A program made the translations under genes and the position numbers. The notes under the pieces are model-generated. The model was not told the origin of the DNA, ran no database searches, and saw only the letters and a list, made by a program, of their open reading frames with translations. Below are positions 1 through 8,173 of a stretch of DNA of 64,000 nt, piece after piece. Within the stretch, counting starts at the first letter, position 1; each line of letters starts with the position of its first letter. Source of the DNA: Nitrospirillum amazonense (GTDB lineage: Bacteria; Pseudomonadota; Alphaproteobacteria; Azospirillales; Azospirillaceae); the NCBI RefSeq assembly GCF_007828035.1, contig NZ_VITV01000003.1, forward strand, positions 682,001 to 746,000, given 5' to 3'.

Positions 1-870
1 GGGCAGGCGCTCCTGCAGGGGGGCTGCCGTGACGATGGCCTGAAAGTCGGCGGCGACGGCGGCCAGCACGCGATCGACGGCGGCGAGGTCGCTGCCGTCC
101 GATACCGCCAGGACGGCGGCGCCGGTATGTTCGGTGTCGGACCAGATGAAGCCGTGCATCATGGAAACGGACAGCACGCCATCCCGCCCCTCATAGCTGG
201 CCAGCCGGTCGACAAAACCCCGCATCGGCTGCTCCGTCGTGCCGAACAGGCCCATGACCGGCACCTTGCGGATGTGGGTCCGGGCCTTCGGGCCACCGCG
301 CGCCATGGCGGAGAGGATGGTGTATAGCTCCTCCATGCGGGCCAGGAAATCGATGTGGGGATATTCCTTACAGGCGATGATGACAGCGCCGCTATCCACC
401 ATGGCCCGGGTGGCGTTGCCGTGCAGATCCAGGGTTACGCCCACCGGCATGTCCGGGCTGACCAGGGCCCGCACGTGGGTCAGCAGGTCACCTTCACAGT
501 CAGGATAGTCCTGCGCCACCATGGCGCCGTGCAGGGTCAGCACCACCATGTCCACCCGCTCCGCCGCCATGGCCGCCTTCAGGTCGGCCAGCAGGGCGTC
601 GCGCAGGCCCTCATAGACGCCCCGCGGCGCAGGACCGGAGGGCTGGGCCCCCGCGGTCGGGCCGTCGATCACCCGGTCGCCGTGCCGTTCCGCCACCGTG
701 AACAGATCGCCATAGGCCGGCAGCACCCGCGCCCGCGCCAGGGTGGCCGGATCACCGCCGAAGTGCCGCAGGTCGTTGGTGAAGGACCGCATGGACGTGG
801 GAAGGGGGGAGAAGCTGTTGGTCTCATGCACCAGGCCGGCGACGAAAACCGTGAGGGGACCGGTACGCAT
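1..870 (-). CDS. M81 family metallopeptidase (MlrC-like), 3' end cut by window
   Basis: The 290 codons visible have no stop, so the C-terminus lies outside the window. The protein opens MRTGPLTVFVAGLVHETNSF, the N-terminal pattern of MlrC/M81 proteins (GxxHETNtF). About 95 residues in it has VLTLHGAMVAQDYPDCEGDL, another hallmark block of the family. MlrC was described as a peptidase finishing microcystin breakdown, but most genomic homologues act on unknown small peptides or amides. The start codon overlaps the stop of the upstream serine hydrolase by one base (TGATG), so the two are co-transcribed and probably translationally coupled. Substrate is not known. Confidence 0.85.
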   Translation of the reverse strand, partial: MRTGPLTVFVAGLVHETNSFSPLPTSMRSFTNDLRHFGGDPATLARARVLPAYGDLFTVAERHGDRVIDGPTAGAQPSGPAPRGVYEGLRDALLADLKAAMAAERVDMVVLTLHGAMVAQDYPDCEGDLLTHVRALVSPDMPVGVTLDLHGNATRAMVDSGAVIIACKEYPHIDFLARMEELYTILSAMARGGPKARTHIRKVPVMGLFGTTEQPMRGFVDRLASYEGRDGVLSVSMMHGFIWSDTEHTGAAVLAVSDGSDLAAVDRVLAAVAADFQAIVTAAPLQERLP

Positions 871-2504
871 CAGGACACCTTGCGGAAGCGCAGCCGGCGG
901 GTGCGGCCGCTGTTGAAGGTAAAGCCCTGACTGTCGAAGGCGATCAGGCCGCCGACGATGGGCACGGGCAGATCCAGGGGCTTGGCGTCCCACAGGCCGG
1001 GCGCCAGGTTCGCCAAACGGTGGCGCAGGGCGCCATGGCGGCCGGTGAGGACCAGGCGACCCGTCCGGCCATCCCCGTCAGGCTCCACCACCGCCGTCGT
1101 GCCAGAGGCGGCGGCGACATAGCGGCCAGCCTGGGGACGCAGATCGGCCGCGGGGTCCGGTTCCAGCAGCACCAGCTCCCGCTCCACCCCGAACTCCATC
1201 GCGCGCAGGGTCTTGGGCGCCTCTTCCGTTTCCGGCACATCCAGGCCCATGTGGAAGATGGCGACGTTGGGGCGCAGCAGGCCGTCATCCGCCCGCACCA
1301 AGGGCAGGCCCATGCCGCCCATGCTGATGATGGCCTTGCCCCCCTGCCGCGCCAGGCCGAAGGTGCCGCCGTTGTGCGGGTTGTAATAGGTGCCGGTGGG
1401 AATGACGCCCTCATACGGCTCCAGCTTCAGGCCCAGGGCCGGCACGCAGGCGTCGATGACGCGGGCAGCCAGATCGATGGGGTCCAGGCCGGCGCGGTTG
1501 GCCATGACGATGATGTCCAGCCCATGGTCGGGCAGGGTGATCATCTGGCTGGACCCGCCCATGACCCCGCCGGCGTGATGCACCGTGCGCACCCCGCGAT
1601 AGGGCGTGTCCATCAGGCCCAGCCCATAGCCGGTGACATAGCCGTTGGCCAGCACCGCCGGTTCCACCATGCGGCGCCAGGTCTCGGCGCTGCCCACCGT
1701 CGGCCGGCCCGCCAGGGCGGCGCGCAGGTGGACCAGCCAGCGCAGCATGTCATCGACGGTGGAGACGATGCCGCCCTCGGCCGCGATCTCCGCCCCGATG
1801 GGCTGGCGGTAATAGCCACCCTTGCCATCCGCCATGTGCAGGGACGCGCTGTTGGGCACATAGTCGGTGTCGACCAGGCGCAGCAGGGTGTCGTTCATAC
1901 CCAGGGGGCGGAACAGGCGGTCGCGGAAGAAGTCGCCCAGCCTCATCCCCGACAGCCGCTCGATGGCCAGCGAGAGCAGGACGTAGCCCCCGTTGTTGTA
2001 GCACCACTCCTCCCCCGCCGGGAAATTCACGTCGTCATCATCCGCCATCAGCCGCATGCAGTCGGCGGTGGACAGATGGTGGCCGGGGCCGCTGAGCTGC
2101 AGCGCCAGTTCCAGGCTGCAGCGCAGGCCGCTGAGGTGGGTCATCAGCTGGCGCATGGTGACACCGGCCGCCGCGCGCGCCATCTCCGGCACATGCCGGG
2201 CCACCGGGTCGTCCAGCCCAGCCAACCCCGCCTCCACCAGCAGCATGTAGGCCAGGGCGCCGAAATGCTTGGTGGTGGAGCCGATGCGCATGCGGATGGT
2301 GGGCGACAGGGTGACCGGCAGCTCCAGGCTGGCCAGGCCGAAGCCCTTGCGATAGAGCGGCACGCCATCCAGCGCCACCCCCACCGCCACGCCCGGCAGA
2401 TGGGTCGTGTCCAGGGCCGCGAAGATCGCGTCCAGGGCGGCCCCATCCACCGCCGCCCTCGCCTCCTCCACCGCAGCCGGGACCAAGCCCGTTCCCTTGC
2501 CCAT
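870..2504 (-). CDS. Class C beta-lactamase-like serine hydrolase
   Basis: A 544-residue protein of the beta-lactamase/DD-peptidase/esterase superfamily (D-aminopeptidase- and EstB-like). The catalytic set is visible: S-T-T-K in MRIGSTTKHFG (Ser76, Lys79), Y-N-N in WCYNNGG (Tyr169) and an H-A-G box in VHHAGG (about His310). About 170 residues follow the catalytic domain and probably form a beta-barrel-like extension as in D-aminopeptidases. I chose the ATG at 2504 because GGGAGG sits 6 bases upstream. A longer TTG-initiated reading frame to 2573 would put its start inside an operator-like palindrome. No signal peptide is evident, so it is likely cytoplasmic. It is the first gene of a two-gene operon with the M81 peptidase, which suggests hydrolysis of a peptide or amide. 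Confidence 0.82.
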   Translation of the reverse strand: MGKGTGLVPAAVEEARAAVDGAALDAIFAALDTTHLPGVAVGVALDGVPLYRKGFGLASLELPVTLSPTIRMRIGSTTKHFGALAYMLLVEAGLAGLDDPVARHVPEMARAAAGVTMRQLMTHLSGLRCSLELALQLSGPGHHLSTADCMRLMADDDDVNFPAGEEWCYNNGGYVLLSLAIERLSGMRLGDFFRDRLFRPLGMNDTLLRLVDTDYVPNSASLHMADGKGGYYRQPIGAEIAAEGGIVSTVDDMLRWLVHLRAALAGRPTVGSAETWRRMVEPAVLANGYVTGYGLGLMDTPYRGVRTVHHAGGVMGGSSQMITLPDHGLDIIVMANRAGLDPIDLAARVIDACVPALGLKLEPYEGVIPTGTYYNPHNGGTFGLARQGGKAIISMGGMGLPLVRADDGLLRPNVAIFHMGLDVPETEEAPKTLRAMEFGVERELVLLEPDPAADLRPQAGRYVAAASGTTAVVEPDGDGRTGRLVLTGRHGALRHRLANLAPGLWDAKPLDLPVPIVGGLIAFDSQGFTFNSGRTRRLRFRKVS

Positions 2505-2562
2505 CGCCGCCCTCCCGCCGTTGATGGGATAGTTCGCGATGGCTTCATTTCCTGTCAAGAGA

Positions 2563-2581
2563 TTATTCTCCAAATTGAGAA
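2563..2581. promoter_or_regulatory. Operator-like palindrome, site 1 (XRE-cupin candidate)
   Basis: Contains TTCTCCAAATTGAGAA, an imperfect palindrome of form TTCTC-N6-GAGAA. It lies about 60 bases upstream of the serine hydrolase ATG. Its reverse complement closely matches a second site at 2729-2744. The likely binder is the XRE-cupin regulator encoded at 3940; this is inference. Confidence 0.5.
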
Positions 2582-2728
2582 CAACTCCGCCTGGCTGGTG
2601 CAGGAACTGTCATATAGATCATTGTTATATAACGTATTTATTGTGTTTCATTTTATGAACATACCTGAAACGTCACCGGCAGATCGCGAGATTGCGGCTG
2701 GACAGACGAGCGCCCACGTGCCAAATAT

Positions 2729-2744
2729 TTCTCTGATTGGAGAA
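2729..2744. promoter_or_regulatory. Operator-like palindrome, site 2 (XRE-cupin candidate)
   Basis: TTCTCTGATTGGAGAA, again TTCTC-N6-GAGAA, centred about 25 bases before the flavoenzyme ATG at 2761. Sites 1 and 2 flank an AT-rich stretch (about 2610-2670) that must hold the divergent promoters; I could not settle -10/-35 boxes there. Confidence 0.5.
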
Positions 2745-2760
2745 TATCGCCGGCTGGGAG

Positions 2761-3921
2761 ATGGAATTGGAAAGGTATGACGTCATCGTCATCGGTGCCG
2801 GCATGGGCGGGGCCGCCCTGGCGGCAGAGCTGAGCCCCCACGCGCGGGTGCTGGTGCTGGAGGCGGAGGCGCGGCCGGGCGTGCATGCCACCGGACGGTC
2901 GGCCGCCCTCTACGCCGCCGCCTACGGCGGGCCGGACGTGCGGGCCCTGACCCGGGCCAGCCGGGCCTTTTTCGATGCGCCGCCCGAGGGCTTCGCCGAC
3001 CACCCGCTGCTGTCGCCGCGCGGCCTGCTGTACGTCGCGACGGCGGCGCAGGTGCCCCGCCTGATGGATTTCCTGGAGGAAATCGGCGACAGCGTGCGGA
3101 CGATACCCGTGGCCGACGCCATGGCCCAAATGCCCCTGCTGCGACCGGCGTACGTGGCCATGGCCGCCCTGGCGCAAACAGGCAGCGCCATGGACATCGA
3201 CGTCGACGCCCTGCACCAGGGCTATCTGCGCCTGGCCAAGCGCCGGGGCGCCACCCTGCTGACCGACGCGCTGGCCGACCAGCCTCGCCGCGAGGACGAT
3301 CTGTGGGTGTTGCGCGTGGGTGATCGCCATGTGGCGGCCCCCAAGGTGGTGAACGCCGCCGGCGCCTGGGCGGAGCAGGTGGGATTGGCCTTCGGCGCCG
3401 CCCCCCTGGGGCTGAGGCCGCTGAAGCGTACCGCCCTGCTGGTTGATCCGCCGCCGGGCCACGACACCGACCGCTGGCCCGGTGTCTTCGACACCGATGA
3501 ACAATTCTATATGAAGCCCGACGCGGGCAAGCTGCTGCTGTCCCCGGCGGACGAAACCCCCACCGAGCCCTGCGACGCCCAGCCGGACGAGCTGGACGTG
3601 GCCATCGCCGTCGACCGGGTGCAGCAGGCGCTGGACCTGCCGGTGCGCCGCGTCACCCACAGCTGGGCCGGCCTGCGCACCTTCGCGTCCGACCGCCAGC
3701 CGGTGGTGGGCCCCGACGCCGCCGTGCCTGGCCTCTACTGGTGCGCCGGCCAGGGCGGCTACGGCATCCAGATGGCGCCGGCCCTGGCGCGGCTGGCCGC
3801 CAGCCTGGTGCTGGACCGCCCAGTGCCCGACGACATCCTGGCCGAGGGGCTGGTGCTGGCCAACGTGCTGCCGTCCCGCCTGGCCGGTGCCGCTTGCGAA
3901 CCGGCCGTACCACTGGAATAA
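2761..3921 (+). CDS. FAD-dependent oxidoreductase, DAO family (amine/amino-acid oxidase-like)
   Basis: A 386-residue flavoprotein. It has an N-terminal Rossmann motif YDVIVIGAGMGGAALAAEL (GxGxxG at residues 12-17) and a C-terminal FAD block GLYWCAGQGGYGIQMAP, the arrangement of the D-amino-acid/glycine oxidase (DAO) family. It likely oxidises a secondary amine or amino acid, passing electrons to O2 or a quinone. The ATG at 2761 was preferred over an in-frame TTG at 2737, which lies inside the operator-like palindrome. It is divergent from the serine hydrolase/M81 operon and followed 18 bases later by the XRE-cupin regulator. The four genes may form one catabolic unit in which amide hydrolysis precedes amine oxidation. 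The substrate cannot be read from sequence. Confidence 0.85.
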   Translation: MELERYDVIVIGAGMGGAALAAELSPHARVLVLEAEARPGVHATGRSAALYAAAYGGPDVRALTRASRAFFDAPPEGFADHPLLSPRGLLYVATAAQVPRLMDFLEEIGDSVRTIPVADAMAQMPLLRPAYVAMAALAQTGSAMDIDVDALHQGYLRLAKRRGATLLTDALADQPRREDDLWVLRVGDRHVAAPKVVNAAGAWAEQVGLAFGAAPLGLRPLKRTALLVDPPPGHDTDRWPGVFDTDEQFYMKPDAGKLLLSPADETPTEPCDAQPDELDVAIAVDRVQQALDLPVRRVTHSWAGLRTFASDRQPVVGPDAAVPGLYWCAGQGGYGIQMAPALARLAASLVLDRPVPDDILAEGLVLANVLPSRLAGAACEPAVPLE

Positions 3922-3939
3922 AGGCGGGTCACGCCCCCC

Positions 3940-4602
3940 ATGGACAGCCGGATGAAGAAGAACGCCACCCTGGGCCAGTTGATCGGCGCGCTGCGCCAGC
4001 GCAACGGCTGGACCCTGAAACAGATGAGCGAGAAGGTGGGCATCCCCTTGTCCACCCTGGCCAAGGTGGAAGGCGACAAGCTGTCGCTGAGCTACGACAA
4101 ACTGGAGCAATTCACCGGCCGGCTGGGCCTGAGCATGGCCGAATTCCTGGCCCAGGACCGGGGCCCCGGCGCCACCGCCAAGGGCGCCCCGCCCGTCATC
4201 ACCGGCCGGCGCAGCCTGACCGGCGACAGCAATTCCGTGCGCATCCACACCGGCGCCTACGACTACGAATACCTGTGCACCGACCTGCGGCGGAAGCGCA
4301 TGGTGCCCATCCTGACCCAGGTGCTGGCCCACACCCTGGCGGAGTTTGGCGACCTGGTCCGCCACCAGGGGGAGGAGTTCATCTATGTGGTCGAGGGCAC
4401 CATCGAGGTGCACCTGGAGTTCTACGCCCCCGTCACCCTGCGCCAGGGCCAGGGCATCTACATCGACAGCATGATGGGCCATGCCTACCTGGCCAAGGAT
4501 TGCGAGCGCGCCCTGGTGCTGGGCGTCTGTTCCAGCGACGACAGCAACCTGCAGGGTGACCTGATCACCCTGGCGGAAGAAACCGCCGAACGCCCCGCCT
4601 GA
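3940..4602 (+). CDS. XRE-family transcriptional regulator with cupin sensor domain
   Basis: A 220-residue regulator. Residues about 11-65 form a Cro/C1-type helix-turn-helix (LGQLIGALRQRNGWTLKQMS, then IPLSTLAKVE). Residues about 130-205 form a cupin beta-barrel (HQGEEFIYVVEGTIEVHLEF, then GQGIYIDS) that would bind a small effector. PuuR-like regulators with this architecture control amine and amino-acid catabolism. It follows the DAO flavoenzyme in the same orientation and probably represses both divergent operons through the twin TTCTC-N6-GAGAA sites at 2563 and 2729; that link is inferred from position only. Confidence 0.88.
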   Translation: MDSRMKKNATLGQLIGALRQRNGWTLKQMSEKVGIPLSTLAKVEGDKLSLSYDKLEQFTGRLGLSMAEFLAQDRGPGATAKGAPPVITGRRSLTGDSNSVRIHTGAYDYEYLCTDLRRKRMVPILTQVLAHTLAEFGDLVRHQGEEFIYVVEGTIEVHLEFYAPVTLRQGQGIYIDSMMGHAYLAKDCERALVLGVCSSDDSNLQGDLITLAEETAERPA

Positions 4603-4663
4603 CGGCTGCCCTTACGCCGGCGAAATGCTAGGTTGCCCCGGCTGGGGGAAGGCGGGGACCGAC

Positions 4664-6202
4664 GTGGCGCTGTTTGAAAGCATGTTGACGCTGGTGGTGG
4701 TCGCCATCCTGCTGCTGCAGGTGTCGCGCCGCCTGGCCGTGCCCTATCCAGCCCTGCTGGCCCTGGCCGGCGGGCTGGTGGCGGCCCTGCCCTGGTCGCC
4801 CCAGATCAGCATGGACCCGCGCCTGGCGTTGACCCTGTTCATCGCCCCCACCCTGCTGGACGCCGCCTATGATCTGCCACCGCGATCCCTGCGGCCCTTA
4901 TGGATTCCACTGGTGGCGCTGGCCGGCCTGGCCGTGGTGCTGACCACGGCCGCCGTCGCCTGGGCCGGCGTGGCCCTGGCGGGCATGCCCCTGGTGGCGG
5001 CCGTGGCCCTGGGTGCCATCGTCGCCCCGCCGGACGCGGCGGCGGCCACCACCATGCTGGGCCGCTTCAGCCTGCCCCGCCGCACCGTCACCGTGCTGAA
5101 GGGCGAAAGCCTGCTGAACGACGCCGTGGCCCTGCTGATCTTCGCCACGGCGGTGGGTTGGGCGCGGGACGGCAGCCTGGAGAAGCTGGCGCCGGAGGTG
5201 GCACTGGCTGTGCCCGGCGGCCTGCTGGTAGGGTACCTGACGGCGCGCGCCTACATCGTGCTGTCGCGGCCGCTGGAAGGCACGCTGGGCGGGACCATCG
5301 CCAGCTTCGCCGGCACCTTCACCGTCTGGGTCATCGCCGACCGGCTGCACCTGTCCGCCATCCTGGCCGTGGTGGCCAACGCCATGACCCTGGCCCACCA
5401 CGTGCCCTATCGCCAGCGGGCCCGCGACCGCGTCAACACCTACGCCGTGTGGGGCACGGTGGTTTTCCTGCTGAACGTCCTGGCCTTCCTGCTGACCGGC
5501 TTGCAGGCGCGCAGCATTCTGAGCCACCTGGGCGACGGGCAGCTGGACCGCGCCCTGGAATTCGCCGGCACCGTGCTGGCGGTGGTGGTGGGCGTGCGGC
5601 TAGCCTGGGTCATGCTGTACAACCGCCTGGTCAACCTGATCGCCCGCTGGGGCTGGTACGACCAGCCGCCCAGCCTGGCCCAGGGGCTGGTCGTATCCTG
5701 GTGCGGCATGCGCGGGCTGGTGACGCTGGCCACGGCACTGGCCCTGCCGGAGGGCTTCCCCGAGCGCGACCTGATCGTGCTGTGCGCCCTGGCCGTGGTG
5801 CTGGGCACCCTGGTGGCGCAGGGCCTGACGCTGGGGCCGCTGATCCGCCTGCTGCGCTTTCCGGCGGACGACAGCCTGAGCCAGGACCTGACGTTCGCCC
5901 GCGGCGCCCTGCTGGATGCGGCCCTGGCCAGCCTGAAGGACAAGGACGGCGACGGCGCGCGCCTGATGCGCGAAATCTATGAGCGCGACCGCGCCGTCCT
6001 ATCCAGCGGCCGGCACCCGCGCGAGGCCAGCGAAACCGCCCAGCTGCGCCGCGAAACCATCGCCGCCAAGCGCCGCGCCCTGGCCAACCTGCGGCGCAGC
6101 GGTCGTATCGACGACGACGTGTTCCACACCCTGGAGCAGGAGCTGGACTGGGCCGAGCTGGCGGCGGCCTTGCCGGATGAACTGGAACTGGCCGAAAGCT
6201 GA
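4664..6202 (+). CDS. Na+/H+ antiporter, CPA1 family (NhaP-like)
   Basis: About 512 residues with roughly 12 hydrophobic segments through residue ~405, then a charged, helical, Arg-rich cytoplasmic tail of about 105 residues. Ion-path motifs typical of CPA1 exchangers are present: APPDAAAATTMLGRF and GESLLNDAVALLIF (the ND pair). It would exchange Na+ or K+ for H+ at the inner membrane for pH and salt homeostasis. The start is uncertain: GTG at 4664 follows a purine-rich GGGGGAAGG stretch; ATG at 4625 has no visible ribosome-binding site, and ATG at 4682 would begin right at the first membrane segment. It stands alone between the regulator and the dehalogenase-like gene. Confidence 0.9.
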   Translation: MALFESMLTLVVVAILLLQVSRRLAVPYPALLALAGGLVAALPWSPQISMDPRLALTLFIAPTLLDAAYDLPPRSLRPLWIPLVALAGLAVVLTTAAVAWAGVALAGMPLVAAVALGAIVAPPDAAAATTMLGRFSLPRRTVTVLKGESLLNDAVALLIFATAVGWARDGSLEKLAPEVALAVPGGLLVGYLTARAYIVLSRPLEGTLGGTIASFAGTFTVWVIADRLHLSAILAVVANAMTLAHHVPYRQRARDRVNTYAVWGTVVFLLNVLAFLLTGLQARSILSHLGDGQLDRALEFAGTVLAVVVGVRLAWVMLYNRLVNLIARWGWYDQPPSLAQGLVVSWCGMRGLVTLATALALPEGFPERDLIVLCALAVVLGTLVAQGLTLGPLIRLLRFPADDSLSQDLTFARGALLDAALASLKDKDGDGARLMREIYERDRAVLSSGRHPREASETAQLRRETIAAKRRALANLRRSGRIDDDVFHTLEQELDWAELAAALPDELELAES

Positions 6203-6262
6203 GCATCGGCTTATGCAAAGCTTGCATCACCGCCGGCAACCGGCTGGGGGCATGCTGGCGGC

Positions 6263-7171
6263 ATGAACGCGACCCTCGTTGAGCGGGGCCCCAGCCCCTT
6301 CCTGGCCGGCTTCCGCCTGGCGGACGTCACCGTCGACACCGGCGTCACCCTGCGGGCGGCCGTCGGCGGTGACGGCCCGCCCCTGCTGCTGCTGCACGGC
6401 CATCCACAGACCCATGTCACCTGGCGCAAGATCGCCCCGGCCCTGGCGCGGCGCTTCACCGTGGTGGCGGCCGACCTGCGCGGCTATGGCGACAGCGCCA
6501 AGCCGGAAAGCGATGCCGACCACGCGCCCTATGCCAAGCGCGCCATGGCGCTGGACATGGTGCTGCTGATGCGGGCGCTGGGGCACGAACGCTTCGCCGT
6601 GGCCGGGCACGACCGGGGCGGCCGGGTGGCGCACCGCATGGCGCTGGACCATGCGGCCGCCGTCAGCCGCCTGGCCCTTCTGGACGTGGCACCCACCGCC
6701 ACCATGTACGCCCTGACCAACCAGGAATTCGCCACCCGGTATTTCTGGTGGTTCTTCCTGATCCAGCCGGCGCCCTTGCCGGAACGCCTGATCGCCGCGG
6801 ACCCGGAATTCTTCCTGCGCAGCCACATCGACCGGCAGAACAAGATCGCCGGCGCCACCGAACCGGCGGCCTTCGCCGAGTATCTGCGCTGCTACCAGGA
6901 CCCCGCCACCCGCCACGCCATCTGCGAGGACTATCGCGCCGCCGCCACCATCGACCTGGCGCACGACGCGGCCGACGGGCACCAGCGGGTCACGGCGCCG
7001 CTGCTGGCCCTGTGGGGCGCCCACGGTACGGTGGGTCAGCTGTACGACGTGCTGGCCACCTGGCGGGAGAAGGCCGACGATGTGCGCGGCCGGGCGCTGG
7101 ACTGCGGCCACACCCTGCAGGAGGAGCGGCCGGACGAGGTGCTGGCCGCCTTCCTGGACTTTTTGGCCTAA
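6263..7171 (+). CDS. Alpha/beta hydrolase, haloacetate dehalogenase-like
   Basis: The 302-residue protein closely follows the fluoroacetate/haloacetate dehalogenase pattern: oxyanion block LLLHGHPQTHVTW, nucleophile elbow AGHDRGGR with Asp117 as nucleophile and Arg118/Arg121 to hold the carboxylate, LDVAPTATMY, and a catalytic His in DCGHTLQEE (His283). In the well-studied fluoroacetate dehalogenases the halide pocket is His-Trp-Tyr; here the corresponding block reads YFWWFFLIQP, so the His position is Trp (residue 162). That argues for chloro-/bromoacetate or another substrate rather than proven defluorination. An epoxide-hydrolase activity is less likely because both carboxylate-binding arginines are present. 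Monocistronic by spacing. Confidence 0.82.
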   Translation: MNATLVERGPSPFLAGFRLADVTVDTGVTLRAAVGGDGPPLLLLHGHPQTHVTWRKIAPALARRFTVVAADLRGYGDSAKPESDADHAPYAKRAMALDMVLLMRALGHERFAVAGHDRGGRVAHRMALDHAAAVSRLALLDVAPTATMYALTNQEFATRYFWWFFLIQPAPLPERLIAADPEFFLRSHIDRQNKIAGATEPAAFAEYLRCYQDPATRHAICEDYRAAATIDLAHDAADGHQRVTAPLLALWGAHGTVGQLYDVLATWREKADDVRGRALDCGHTLQEERPDEVLAAFLDFLA

Positions 7172-7295
7172 TCCTTCCAGTCGCGGGATCAAAGGTGGGC
7201 GGACTTGTCGCCCTCGCCGGCCAACCCACGCTTCCGGTGGGCATGGCGACGGCCCGATAATGGTTGCATCCTAATAATTATTCTATACACTATCT

Positions 7296-7335
7296 GAGTG
7301 ACGATATTGTCAATGTGTCAGTTGTCACATACATA
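7296..7335 (+). promoter_or_regulatory. tetR promoter with overlapping operator
   Basis: The near-palindrome TGACGATATTGTCA (7299-7312), preceded by GAG, overlaps a plausible -35 box TTGTCA (7307-7312). After 17 bases comes TACATA (7330-7335) as -10. The 14-mer matches 12 of 14 bases with the operator before the RND pump genes at 8117, so the TetR protein probably represses its own gene here. Confidence 0.6.
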
Positions 7336-7440
7336 GGGACTTTCGGACCCATCATCCGCGGGGCTTGCGGCCCGGCACGGCCATAGGGCGGCAAGCGGAT
7401 CGGTTCGCGCCAGGTCCCTTTTTTTGAAGGTCGCACGCCC

Positions 7441-8076
7441 ATGACCACCGCAGCGCGCCCCACCCCCGCCAGCCCGGCCTCCACCGGCCAGCGCGGCCCC
7501 CTCGACCATGAGCGCCGCGCCCAGATCGTCGAAGCCGCCGACCAGCATTTCCGTTATTACGGCTATCACAAGACCACGGTGGCGGACCTAGCCAAGGCCA
7601 TCGGCCTGTCCACGGCCTACATCTACAAATTCTTCAGCAGCAAGCAGGCCATCGGCGAGGCCATCTGCGCCCGCTGCCTGAGCGAGATCACCGCGCAGTT
7701 GCGGGTGATCATGAGTGAGCCCGCGTCCGCGGCGGAACGCCTGCGCCGCGTCTATCCCACCCTGGCGCGGGCCGGCGCCGCCCTGTTCTTCGAGGAACGC
7801 CGGCTGCACGACATCGTCGTCACCGCCGTCACCGAGAACTGGCACGCCGGCACGACGTACGAGGAAGAACTGCGGGACATGGTGCGCACCCTGGTCGTCG
7901 CCGGACGTGAGGCGGGGGAATTCGAGCGCGAGACCCCGCTGGACGAGGTGTGCCTGGCGATCGAGGAGACGTTGTGGCCGTTCGCCCACCCCCTGATGCT
8001 GGAAGAGAAGCTGGACATGTTGGACACCACCACGGCGGCGGTGGCCGGGTTGGTGTTGCGCAGCCTGCGGCCCTGA
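7441..8076 (+). CDS. TetR/AcrR-family transcriptional regulator of the adjacent RND pump
   Basis: 211 residues. An N-terminal TetR helix-turn-helix is at residues ~23-70 (RAQIVEAADQHFRYYGYHKT, LSTAYIYKFFSSKQAIGEAI), followed by an all-helical ligand domain ending in LVLRSLRP. It lies directly upstream of, and in the same direction as, the adaptor/permease genes, the usual arrangement for a local efflux repressor. Operator copies before its own start and before the pump genes support local control. A drug-like inducer is expected but its identity cannot be deduced. Confidence 0.9.
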   Translation: MTTAARPTPASPASTGQRGPLDHERRAQIVEAADQHFRYYGYHKTTVADLAKAIGLSTAYIYKFFSSKQAIGEAICARCLSEITAQLRVIMSEPASAAERLRRVYPTLARAGAALFFEERRLHDIVVTAVTENWHAGTTYEEELRDMVRTLVVAGREAGEFERETPLDEVCLAIEETLWPFAHPLMLEEKLDMLDTTTAAVAGLVLRSLRP

Positions 8077-8103
8077 CATGTGATAAGTGACGCATGAAGC
8101 ATA

Positions 8104-8144
8104 ACGAGTGACGGATTGACGAAATCGTCACTCGTCTGTATGGT
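8104..8144 (+). promoter_or_regulatory. RND operon promoter with embedded TetR operator
   Basis: A -35 box TTGACG (8116-8121) and a -10 box TATGGT (8139-8144) are 17 bases apart. Perfect 10-base inverted arms ACGAGTGACG (8104-8113) and CGTCACTCGT (8126-8135) straddle the -35 and fill the spacer. Nested inside is TGACGAAATCGTCA (8117-8130), whose 6-base arms are perfect. A bound TetR dimer would block RNA polymerase. A further half-site GTGACG is at 8087. Confidence 0.7.
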
Positions 8145-8173
8145 CGAGGCTCCTTCAGGGATGGAGCTTCGCC

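Noticed and set aside
2505-2573. TTG start giving a 567-residue serine hydrolase
   Set aside because: The TTG lies in an operator-like palindrome, whereas ATG 2504 has a GGGAGG site at ideal spacing.
1020-2780. A 586-codon open frame on the plus strand opposite the serine hydrolase
   Set aside because: Composition is His/Gln/Arg/Gly-rich with no domain; it mirrors the real gene in high-GC DNA. The same applies to other long opposite-strand frames such as 2653-4482, 13225-15435, 15442-17649, 22743-25082, 53037-54788 and 57983-59479.
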